In this document: positions 26,101-36,390 of the stretch, piece by piece | Numbering within the stretch: the stretch's first letter is position 1 | Layout: each line of letters opens with the position of its first letter | Notes under the pieces: generated by a model | What the model was told of the DNA's origin: nothing | The model's input: only the letters and a program-made list of their open reading frames with translations | Database searches by the model: none | Source of the DNA: Chytridium lagenaria | Lineage: Eukaryota > Chytridiomycota > Chytridiomycetes > Chytridiales > Chytridiaceae | Assembly (NCBI GenBank): GCA_025449115.1 | Contig: JAHLKC010000022.1 | Span: forward strand, 62,001 to 126,000 | Direction of reading: 5' to 3' | Length of the DNA stretch: 64,000 nt | Translations under genes and position numbers: made by a program

Positions 26101-29100
26101 AACTATCCCCTTGATTTTCTAAAAACGGCGCCATCTTATCCAGCACATCATAGATGGCTTTCAAAATCGGCGGCGCCACCCAGTACGAATTGGACTCGGC
26201 GAGAATCCTGAACAAATACGAAAGGGCGAAACTGCTCGACGATGACGCGAAGTCCGCAGGAAGGGAAGGAAGCTGATAAAACTCGATGATGAGATCAAGT
26301 CCCTTCAGCTTGATAAATCTTTACAGTGAGCTGCATTCTGGAAGAATCCTTCCATAAACTTTACAAATATTAGACTTGGTTGAAGTAGTGATGAGAAAAC
26401 ACTCACCCTGCAAACGATATCGATCAATATGGAGATCCGCGCCTCCTTTTTCTCATTGGGATCCTTTTCGCCCTCATCACCAGCAGATGGAATATGAAGT
26501 GTCCTCAAGTCTGCCTCATCCTCGTAAACCACTTGCCCAATGTCCACCACACGTTCAAGCATCTTGATAATTGCCGCCATTACTTCATCCTTCAATGTAG
26601 GGTGATGCCTAATAAGCTCGTCCACCGAGTTCCCAATCAAATGCGGCACGTCCTTGTCCTGCAGCGATCTGATATGTTCCTCCTTCGTAAGCAAAGAGAG
26701 AAATTGGGAAATAGGCTGAACTTCCTTAAAGGCATCTAGTCCGGATTGATTAAGGCAGACTGCACCAAATGCATTTGGGAGCGCGCTGATAACCTCGGCA
26801 GACATAGGGAGGTCATCAAGAGCGCATATTTCAAGAAATGCCTGGGTAAGTTTCGCTTCTTGTAAAATCGAGAGCGAGGTAGGCTCATTATGAATAAAAA
26901 GTCGACATGATGTTGATGGCTGAAGTGTCTCGTTAAACTTGGAGAAAAAAATAGACTTCAACTTAAATATTAACATACCAATACCCAAGATACTCGCTCC
27001 AAAAGTCTTGACGTTCTTAAAAATGGTAAGAATTGAGGTGGGCAGAGATGAGTCGATAAGATTTCTGAGGCTATCCGCGGTTCCTGAAGATTGCATCAAG
27101 TGAAGAATAAGCTTGATAAGTGACCTCAAAAAAGTGATTCTTTCAAGCGGAATGGCTACAGATAAGTTAGAAAATCTTTTCTATTACGGCTCTCACCTGA
27201 GCTGATATTTGTATCTGAGAGATCCATAGCATTTGCATCCTTCGACTTTGCAAGCACAAGACATTCCTCGATATCATCCTAAAAATGAGCTTAAAACATG
27301 ACTACTAAATTTTTAAAAAAACCTTGATTCTAGCAACTAACAGCTCAATTCCGTTGGCAGCAGCAAAAAGCTGAAGCGAGTCGGCATACGCGTACATCAC
27401 ATTATCCAGAATAGCCACAAATTTGCCAACATTCTTCAACTGCGACGTTTTTCGGTTGGTCAAAGCCACAGTCATTGCCTGCACAATCCCCGCATTAATC
27501 AACATATTCCCGCCTGTAGTTGACGTAATAAGTTGGCTAATGATGCTAAAGACGGCATCCGCATAGTCCTGCAACGTAAACGACCACTCTGACAAAAAGA
27601 ACATGTTAAAGTTAGGACTAAGAGAATTAACATTAGACAAGAATATTTACCATCCTCATTCATCGCGGCAAGGATCTTCTTAATGGCAAACATCAGAGTC
27701 CCGTGGTTGGCTGACGCATTTAACGCGGTAAGCACCCCGGTAAGATGGGTTCGATGTCTTGAAATTCCTTCAAGTGCATAGCACACAGTAATTTGAAGAT
27801 CCTGGGTGAAACGTCAGAAACAGCTAAGCTAGGTTTTTCGTACTAGTGGGGCGGTGGTTCGACTTGAAAGAATATCCGTGAGTTTGGTAATCAAATCGGG
27901 CTCATAGATGAATAGCTTGCTGTTCACCTGCTCTTCATTGGCAATAGATACTGAAGTAGTCTATTAGAATACAAATGCATAAAATTTGTTTACGCCGACT
28001 ATATACTCACCAACCACACTGATTGCTAGAATCCTAACCATCAAAAGCTTCCGACGCGCTTCAGGGTCTGCCAGCATCAGCGCCACACGAACTCTATGAT
28101 AAATTGGGAAACGATGCTCATCCGGGACATCATATGTTGCGGTTATATGATCCATGATTTCCTCAACATTCTCCCCAAACTTCCTAACATCACGAGACTG
28201 GATGATCGTTAGTCCCTCTGAAGTCGTTGATGGCACATATCCGAACCCATCTCCCGGCGTTCCAAGAGTTGAGCCGGGTGTAGCAAACGGTAATCCCATT
28301 TTTCCTGGCTTAGAAGGAGTGGCGAGAGGCGTGGCGGCCTCCATTTGAGTTGCACTTCCATCCTCTGTGCTTGATACGGCAATGGTGGTATCAGAATTAC
28401 GACGGTCTCCCTCAGCCTTTGATTTTCCGGTGGTGGTTCGATAAAAGTGGTAGAGGAAAGAACTCCATTCCGGCTTATCCGGCTGCTCCAAGTCCATCAA
28501 ATCGGAAGATTCTTCCGAGATCTGCATCTGGTTCTCGTTGAGCGAGGCTACGATCTGATCAATATCCATGCCTGATGACCTTGCTCCAAAAGCCTGAGCC
28601 AAAACTGTAGCCTTTTCCATCGCGGGGTGAATAACACCTTTTCCGCTCTTTAATCTATACATTCTTTGGACGAGTCGTAGAAGCAACCGCAGACTTGCGT
28701 CCAGAATGTCAAGATCCGATGTGTTAAGCAGCTCCAAGAGGTGCTAATAAAATGTCAGGAACAAGCGAGCAAGACAGACCTACCTCATTTGAATTGTAGA
28801 TATTCCTATTTGCGCAGTTATCCCAGAGCACGCGGGAAAGCTTAAGCACAGCCATAACCAAAGCCTTTGTTTCCGCGTTGAAGTCTTTCTTCTGGTAAAC
28901 CTTCAAGTCATTGTCCTTGAGTGCGGTTTCAAGTATGCTGTCAAAAACGGTTCAACACAGGAATCCAGTGGAAAAAGTCGCTCCGCGGAAGATTCCAATC
29001 CGTAAGCTCATCGCTAGCCTGAAGCAGCTCCGCTTCTGAGCATTCTGACAGTCTTCTCACGACAGCCGCCAGCGACGGTGCCTGGAAAACGAGGATGATG

Positions 29101-29387
29101 AGATAGTTAGTCCTAACGCAGCAACGTTCAATCCAATCGAAAACGAGTTACTAATCAGAATAAGTCTGGTGGAGGAATACCGATGAAAAGGTGCTTCCAC
29201 CATATTGTTCTTTACCAATGACTCTTTAAATTGCCAACCCATCCATTCACCACGACATCCTTATCCATTCCCACCATCCATTACGGTAATAACTTTCCCC
29301 ATGCACAGTGATTATAAATTATGGTCAACCAAGAAGAAGACTCACCGCTGGTGCCTGCCGCTTTGGCGGACTCTTTGATATCCTCAT
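17182..29387 (-). CDS. TOM1: Giant HECT E3 ubiquitin ligase, TOM1/HUWE1 type
   Basis: This 12-kb gene makes an E3 that forms a thioester with ubiquitin and marks substrates for degradation, mainly in the nucleus (family knowledge). The start MRISKSPPKRQAPA at 29,387 is typical of TOM1. The N-terminal repeat domains (DUF908/DUF913) run from about 29,060 to 24,800; DFFHWIPVLNRF near 28,960 is diagnostic. A UBA domain (MMDMGFSRAAAETALVRC) lies at 24,735-24,630. Long Asp/Glu tracts occupy 22,250-22,110 and 22,030-21,670. Three ubiquitin-binding-like LP repeats lie at 20,490-20,190, for example DFLDALPPDIRDEVLLQQ. The HECT domain covers 18,460-17,182. The catalytic Cys in SAHTCFNQ is encoded by TG|T across an intron (17,296-17,374), and the protein ends CGTGEFFNPYYL. 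At least six one-base frame breaks occur (near 28,944, 20,770, 20,460, 20,280, 19,200 and 17,235), all bridged by conserved sequence. Confidence 0.92.
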
Positions 29388-29558
29388 TTCAAACTTTTGG
29401 ACATGCAAAAATCTTTGCTCCTTTTGCCTGAAGAACTGACATTCTCTCAAGCAAAGGCACGAGCAGATAGTTATTTCTTCACTATACATATTTCTCAAAT
29501 TACATCGTTAGGATATATTTTTTAAACACCCCGAGTTTTGATTTATAAATAAGAGCAT

Positions 29559-30877
29559 CTACTCTGTCGCGTCCTTTTTGCCTATCGAGAGCATGGGCTT
29601 GCCCTTGTTAAGGCCCTCAAGGAGGATGCATGCCTTACAGAATCGATTACTCGACATGTACCCACACCGCTCACAGCTTCCCTGAGGCTTCATATTTGTT
29701 CCCTCCTTAACACTAAAGGCTTCCCCAGAATGAATGATATCTAAAATTACGTAAGCACGGCGTGACCAATGAAAGAGTAAGGCACAGACCCAAGATAGAG
29801 CTTGGACGAATTTTCTCAAGGTCCTTAAGAAAGGTGCGAGCGTATCCACGATAGGCCATAGGAGAGTATATGCATTCGGTGGAAAAGTAATCGAGTTTTT
29901 TGAAGTATGCGTACCTGCGTAATCATTAGGATCAAGCATCTCATAGTAAAAGAAATTCAGGTAACTTACATGACGATTTCCTTCTCATATGTATACTTAA
30001 ACGGCTTCGACCTTCGAATCGAGCTCTCGCCTTGTGTAATGATTTCCGTGCACCTTTGAAGTCTTGCGATATCTCCACGGAACACTTCGAGCGCAAATCA
30101 ATTAAGCTTGCATCCACAACTATTATATACTTACGGTTCATCAAAACGGTTTCCGCAATATCATCAGCATTGTGGCCTGTAACTATTTGGTCCACATTGA
30201 GTCGAGAAGCACCGCGGTCCAAGGCTTGCCGTCGAAACACCACCGCAAAATGTGCCTAACAGAAAGCGTCAACAGACCGAAACAACGAAATTTCCTGATG
30301 AACTGATTAAACTAACAGTTATTTTTCGTTCCAATCTCCTTTACAATATTATCCATGCTCCATCCGTAAAGCTCTTCATAGGAGACAATTAAAAGAGGCA
30401 GCTCATATTGTTGCTGATTTCGCTTAACAGTCTAAACTCATATCGTTAAGACATACTAGTTCAAAATGCCTTAAATTACCTCTAAAGAATCATCTCTGTA
30501 TCCTGTGATTCCCTCATCTACCGAAAGGAGGAATAAGTCCAAATTATAGTTGTGCCGTTCATTCAGCAGTTTCATGACATGAGCCAGTACTGTAGAATCT
30601 GATGGAATGGTTAAGCCGATCGATCAAAGATATGGCTGAGGAACGAACCCTTTCCACCGGATGCTGCAATAGCAACCCGATCCCCCGATTGAAACAGCTT
30701 TCCGTCTAAAATCGTTCTATGGATCTCTGTCTCAAAAACCAAAAAGAAGCATCCTTTACAGATATTCTGCAGCGTCTTTGGTCTCTTTAGTACCGCTCTC
30801 TCCTTGTTGCAGAGGACGCAAATCTTTGGTTCTCGTCGCTTTGGTGCTTCTTTAATGACGGGATCTTGTTCAACCAT
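29559..30877 (-). CDS. NCS6: Cytoplasmic tRNA 2-thiolation protein 1 (NCS6/CTU1)
   Basis: NCS6 is the PP-loop ATPase that, with NCS2, thiolates wobble uridine 34 in Lys, Glu and Gln tRNAs, using the URM1 sulfur relay in the cytosol. The N-terminal zinc finger is [10 protein letters not shown] then ICKGCF. The PP-loop reads IAASGGK-D-STVLAH; the Asp codon is split by a 50-nt intron (30,599-30,648). [14 protein letters not shown] and [20 protein letters not shown] are family signatures. [14 protein letters not shown] and [14 protein letters not shown] follow. The C-terminal [16 protein letters not shown] and LLEGLNKG close the protein, ending at 29,559. The frame is intact once seven or so short introns are removed. 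It is head-to-head with the Abraxas-like gene, only 24 bp between start codons. Confidence 0.93.
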
Positions 30878-30901
30878 TTGAGTTTGTCGACTTCAGAAAG
30901 G

Positions 30902-32221
30902 ATGAGTCGGATGCAAACTGATTCTCCTTTGGCCCTAGAGTTTGCAGGAATGGATGTGGATGAAGAGAATGTATCTGTGGTGATGACGGGTGTTGTACTT
31001 GCGTCAATGCAGCTGGAGATGATGGGGAATTCGGAATGTGGGGATGTTGCAGGCTATCTGGTTGGTGACTGTTTAATGATGCTTGCAAAGTGGCTGATCA
31101 CAAACATATCTACAGAGAGGTCATGTCAGGAAAACGGTTAAAGCCAAGGTTGCTTTTGTTTCATAGTTCTTTATTGTTTTAGCGTGTAGAATAACAAAAC
31201 ATAGATTACAGACAACGAACCTGACACTCACGTCACTGAGCACAGAATCGTCATCACGTCCTACACAGTATGGCATAATAGGCCATACGACAGATCTGGT
31301 GCTTTGGATATGAGCTTCTGCGGGCGAGATGGTGTAAGTGACCTAAGCTTTAGCTCCATTTCATTCCCATGTTTTGACGTCAGAATTTTAGTCGATTATA
31401 GGCGTCTTCCGTTTCAGAAGAAATACCCAGCTGAAACTCTCACTCCGAGAAACAGCTTTTTACGAATCAATTTCATCAAGACCTTCACTTCCTGCAGGAT
31501 CAGCATTGCCCCATCATCATGTATTCGCAGTTTTCACATCAGAGACAAAGGAGGCATCGACGGTAGATTTTAACTTCGCCTTTTTTCGGAAGTCCAAGTT
31601 CCGAATGAGTGGAAACAGGTTAGTTTATAAATAAATAACGAAATCTTAAGTATTTTCATACTCATTAGGGACCCATTTCTTCGAGTTCCTGTAGTCATCT
31701 CCAACCTTGTGGAAAGCACGCAAACAAATCAAGAATCGTTTGTCCCTAGTCTTTCTGCATTTCACAGGTTGGTTACTTCAACAGTTTTTCTTTTTTAATC
31801 TTAATATATAGCGGGCCTACCAATACCATTTCAACGCTCTTAAACGCCCTCTCCATGCGGCATATTCAAGAATACAATATCCTGCTTAACAACGCATTGG
31901 GCCGTCTTGGGTTTGTGGTATAGCCTACTTAATTACCTAAGCTTTATCCAGGATGCTGCCGTGACTTTGGCTGAAAGTGAAAAAGAGCTTGCAGAGCTGC
32001 GTAGAGTTGCGCAAGGAGTACCTCGGAAAATTCACGTCGCTCCTTCTAGCTTATCTCCGGCAGCCTCGCCGAGTCGCCCGCCGCGGTCGCCATATGCATC
32101 AGGGGGTGGGGCGGGCTTTAGGCAGCCGCCTCCGGTTGGAGTAACGTCAGTTCGAGGGTCTGCGGGGTCGAGCTGGACGGTGGAGGTGTCGAGCAATACA
32201 TCAGATCTCATAGATCTGTGA
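30902..32221 (+). CDS. Abraxas/ABRO1-like MPN protein (BRCA1-A or BRISC scaffold)
   Basis: Abraxas proteins are catalytically dead MPN proteins that scaffold the K63-specific deubiquitinase BRCC36. Visible: an N-terminal MPN start (VLASMQLEMMGNSECGD then YLVGD near 31,070), and after introns the stretch IIGVFRFRRNTQLKLSLRE near 31,400, which mirrors the Gly-Trp-Tyr-x-Phe-Arg-Arg-Asn-Thr segment of human ABRO1 and ABRAXAS1. FAFFRKSKFRM, then HIQEYNILLNNALGRLG and a coiled coil (VTLAESEKELAELRRVAQ) match the family order. The C-terminus is short, Pro/Ser/Gly-rich and ends SSNTSDLIDL; there is no SPxF motif for BRCA1 BRCT binding, so BRISC-type function is likelier. No JAMM metal ligands are seen in the readable parts. 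Exon limits between 31,080 and 31,390 are unclear. Confidence 0.68.
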
Positions 32222-32853
32222 TGCAGGTTAGGTTCTCTAAAATAAACGAATCTGTGTAATATACAATAATTGGTAGTTTTCATGTTTTCTTGATCATGTC
32301 TTTTTGCATGTTTATGAATAGATGACTTTAATCTGTGATGAGGCTTTGAATTTTGGTAAAACTCAACATTTGCCCTACCTTGGAGTCGATATTCGACATC
32401 AAACCTATTATGCGAAGTATTTAGCACCATCGGATTTGCATTATGATTGAAATTACTGGTATCCCCATATGTATTGATAACTAAAACGATTGTCTGCGAA
32501 CCTGCAGATTAAAAACCAAAAAAGCAAAGACATATTATAGCACATAAAAATATCAGACTTTATTTAGGACAATGTGTTTAATGGTAACAAAGAAACAAAA
32601 AAACAAACAATGAAAGAAGGAAGAAGACAAAGACTGGCTGCCGTAAAGGCTTATGGGTACGAGGAGGTTTGGGAGATGAGCAGTGAAAGAATCGCAAACA
32701 TAAATATTACAAGATCTTCACAAAATGATAAAAGAAACCAAAGGGGGATGAATAACGTGAATGTACTTTGGTCAAGATTTCGGCATCCGACAACGAAACC
32801 CAGAAAACAAACAATATTTAACAAAGAGAATATAAAACAGTCGTGCAGCTCTA
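32222..32853. other. Intergenic region between convergent genes
   Basis: About 630 bp of A/T-rich DNA between the 3' ends of the Abraxas-like and PAM2 genes. It should hold both polyadenylation regions. I see no coding, repeat or RNA feature. Confidence 0.5.
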
Positions 32854-34251
32854 TCAAATAACATTTTCACCAACCAAAGCTTCCAAAATCCATCTATGCT
32901 GCCATGAGACGCGATGGGAAAGACTTATTGCACGTCGTGACCGAAGTAAGCTCTCAGTGACTCCCTCTTCGGGGGCCCTGTCCATAAACCCCATTGCGTT
33001 TCCGTTACCATAGCGAGATTCGGCCGGAATGTAAACAGCGCCTTGATAAGATTGTTGTGGAATACGGGGCTGCTGGTTATAGCTACATGGCATGGCGTTT
33101 CTGTATGCCGGTTGGGGATACCAAACGTTTGGGCCGTGCACATACCCATGAGGGGGCGGCTGCATGAACGACGGGGTCTGTTGCTGGAACTGAAGGTAAG
33201 GCATTTGAAACTGGGGGTGTGGGGGGAGCATCTGCTGGTGCGTATAGCCATAGGCAGGCTGGGGCATCCCAAACTGCTTCTGTTGGTGTTGATAATTCAC
33301 GTAACGCGAATTCCCTGTTTGCTTGATACGCGGTGCTTCAGGTGAGTCCACAAGCACATGACGACCACTCTCATCGATGAAGAACCATTCTCCATAAGGG
33401 GTCAAGTAGTAGGGCTTATCTCCCTTGATGTAATACATTACTGCCATCGCTCTTGACATGTTCTTAGCCTCGGCATCACCTTGGAGGTTGATAATGCCGC
33501 CGGATCCAGGGCCAAGTTGGATTGGACGACGAGAGGCGCGAATGATATCGTCAACTGAGGTGGGCGACGTAACTGCCGTTGCACCGGACAAGGTAGACAA
33601 TGGTGAGTTTGAGTCGAGGTCGGGAGTCTTATCAACATCATTTGAAATCACAACGTGGAGAAACGGTGCCTTCGGGATGAACTCCGCGGCGTTCGGGTTA
33701 AAGCGGAACACCTACATGAGAAAGTGTCAATACTAAGCTTTAAAAAAAAGAAGAAGAAGAAAGGCTACCTTTGGAGTCGCATTCTCCTTCTCCTCTTGAA
33801 CCTTAGATCCACCTGTCATCACAGCATCGACTCTCTCAGCCTGCGATAAAATAAAATTATAAACACCAACGTCTAAACTGAGGGTGAAAACCACAATATA
33901 CATACGAAGAGATCATCAATTGGCTCCTGTGACCTTGCCGCGATTGCTTCAGTCCCGTTTTCAATAATCTATATATTAAATGAAAGGCCAGATCAGAAAC
34001 AACCGTGGAACTACAACAGCGCAATAGTCTAACATTAACTGCGGGCTCCTCTCTAAAAAGCTTTCCGGTAGTCCTTGATATCATTCCTTTGTGGCTTCCT
34101 ATCTGAGAAACCTGTCAACACCCAAAACCACCACTAAAACCTCACGAATAACGCAGACCAAACCACTCACCTTCACAGATCCAACCTCAAATCCCAACTC
34201 CATAGCCCTAACCATCTTTCCGGTCTCTTGAATGCTTGAGCAGCTCTCCAT
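32854..34251 (-). CDS. PAM2-motif protein, Gln/Pro/Tyr-rich, function unknown
   Basis: I do not recognise the family. The first exon starts MESCSSIQETGKMVRAMELG. Short exons then give VSQIGSHKGMISRTTGKLF and IIENGTEAIAARSQEPIDDL. The main exon opens with VFRFNPNAAEFIPKA (about 33,705). This fits the PAM2 consensus (hydrophobic-Asn-Pro-x-Ala-x-x-Phe-x-Pro), which binds the MLLE domain of poly(A)-binding protein, as in ataxin-2 and Paip proteins. A folded-looking segment follows (MAVMYYIKGDKPYYLTPYGE, WFFIDESGRHVLVD). The rest is a low-complexity tail rich in Gln, Pro, Tyr and Met, ending at 32,854. I infer a cytoplasmic mRNP role through PABP, with no direct evidence beyond the motif. It is not clearly ataxin-2, since no LSm or LsmAD domain is visible. 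Confidence 0.66.
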
Positions 34252-34466
34252 CGTTGCTGAGGCTTTGAATACGTAGGTAGTGAAGAAAAATGAACAGGTG
34301 TAGAGTAATGGATGACGATATATGGGTCAGTTGTAAAGAAAAAAAAGGTATGTGGGATTGACCAGGAGGGAGACTTTTGGGGTGGAAGATGAACACGGAA
34401 AATCCCATCCTTTGACGTCTTCTAGCAGGTCTTAGAATCCAAAGTAAGTATTAGGGGTCAGTACTC

Positions 34467-34880
34467 TCATTGGACTCTCACTTTCAAGTACCCTGTAACA
34501 GGCTTTGATGGATTCGAGTGTGCTGGTTGCGTGAGATGTGGAGGGGCAATCCAGGCGGGGAGGTCGAGATTTACCATGTTGACCATATTGCCGAGTGGCG
34601 ATAGCAATAAATCTTTATTTTTTTTCCATTCAGCTTGATGTGCATTTTGCTCATATGGGTGGTCTCGCGGGACTAATGCTGGACGACGCGACCATTCTGT
34701 GTGCGCACTAATAAATGTTAGACAACAATACAAATGTTCATTTCATTTAAACCAATGTATTATAAATTCTGCTCCTGAGAAGCGGATTGTACGTGAATAG
34801 TTTAAGTGGTGAGATGAATTCGAGGCTTCTCTTCGAAAGAGCGGTAGAAAGCAGCGAGGGAATAACATCAAAAAACCAAA
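34467..34880 (-). CDS. Small unrecognised protein, possibly mitochondrial
   Basis: An exon of about 80 codons (34,467-34,700) reads HTEWSRRPALVPRDHPYEQN and ends LKVRVQ-stop. It is preceded by a good acceptor (TTTATTAG at about 34,705). An upstream open stretch from an ATG at about 34,880 (MLFPRCFLPLFRREASNSS) has Arg and no acidic residues at its start, like a mitochondrial presequence. The two do not join in frame with the donor I can see, so either another donor or a base error is needed. I cannot name the protein. The Trp/Pro/His-rich exon could belong to a small mitochondrial inner-membrane or ribosomal subunit; this is only a guess. Confidence 0.35.
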
Positions 34881-34899
34881 AAAATACGTGAAAGGTATA

Positions 34900-36390
34900 T
34901 GATAATCAATAGATTACCGGGTCCTTGCTTCCCATATATCAATTACATAAATATTCTTTAGCCATCACCCATCAATAACAGAGTATCCACGAATAAGACA
35001 TTACAGCAAGATAAGAAAAGAGTCAGAGGCGCCAAGAATGAAATTACTTTGATTGAGAGATTCATAATCGGTAGGGAGAAATCGTCACCTTTCCCGAAGT
35101 TCTGTGAGCATGAAATGCTATCGTTCACAGCACCACCGTTTCCAGTCGAAATAGCGGCCAGGATGTAGATCTGCCAAATCCAAAGAGGGGTAACATCTTA
35201 CATTTGAAAGACCTTAGAGAGACATCTGTGACACGACGCAATACCTCTGACCTCCTGTTGTCCTGGTCCTCAATCCATACTTGAGTGCAGGTAATCATCG
35301 GAAAGCAGAAGATCTGCGGCTTCATCGTATTTCACTTAATTTCCCACATCTTGAATTCAGTAGGAAAAATCCTTGACGCGATACAATGAATACACGCAAA
35401 AATCTGGAGACCTTCAAGACCCTATTTTTGGATGCAAACAAAAAGAAAACGATTGCTTCGACTTAAACCATTGAAGACACCCAAAAATACCAGCGGCTTG
35501 ACTGCTACCGTTCATCCGCGGCCCATCGCTCCTGACGGTCGCTACTGTTTTCCTGCTTTCAACATTCGTATTTTAGACTCGTCCATGTTTGGATCCTTGA
35601 AAATAAGTCTTGTTCCAATGCAGGAGACAAGGTTAAGGTTTGAAAAAGAGTATGAAATGTTATCTGTGCGTTTCCAATAATTGTAGTGGCCATCTTAATC
35701 TCCACAGAAGAGAGGTGACTGCCCACAGACACCTCATCCTTTGATATTCCGTTGCTCTGCATCTCTAAGCCCAAAATTCCCCACATCCGCGCCTACATTC
35801 TCTTCACACTAATGAAACATCTTTATATCAGAACTAGGAGCCTAAGTGGTTTCCGTCTTCAGACTAATTGATTACTTACCATCGTTAGCGTTGATGTTCC
35901 CTATCCTCCATTCCTTCTTTCGCGTCTGTCTTTTCTTCACATTTGCCTCGGCTTCTCATCTCTCTAGGATTCTCCATATGATAGTTGCTGCCTACGCAAC
36001 GGCCACTCCTTATAGTCCGAGTGTAGCCCTCCAGACTACTTCGGTACAGAGCCTTTGTCCTTTTCGCTCTCCTCCTCCATTTCCTCCTCTCACCCAGCAA
36101 CCCTCATCCGAACCTCTTCTTTTTTTACTCCTTTCTGCTGCCCCCAAAGTATCCAATAAAGTTGCACATGCTCTTCAACAGTGGCAATCCCTCAATGCCT
36201 CGTTGTTCGTCTCTCGAGAAAAGATGACAATCTTTACTTTTTGAGTGACAGTTACGTCCCATCAGTGAAGATTAGAGCAGCAGCCTAAACACAATAGTAT
36301 TCAATTATTTCATACTGAGTACTGAGGAAGCGTCAACACCCACGACTATTTGCATAAACAAACACCCTCACACTGACACGCACGTACGCA
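34900..36390. other. Intergenic region upstream of the first kinase gene
   Basis: About 1.5 kb. Open frames exist on the plus strand (about 35,432-35,680 and 35,846-36,244), but neither shows a known domain or a clear splice pattern; the second is rich in Ser, Pro, Leu and Phe like random pyrimidine-rich DNA. The last 100 bp contain C/A-rich sequence before the kinase ATG, a usual fungal 5' leader. Confidence 0.4.

Noticed and set aside
35846..36244. 132-codon plus-strand open frame with a hydrophobic start
   Set aside because: No domain, no homologous look, pyrimidine-rich composition; I cannot support it as a gene.
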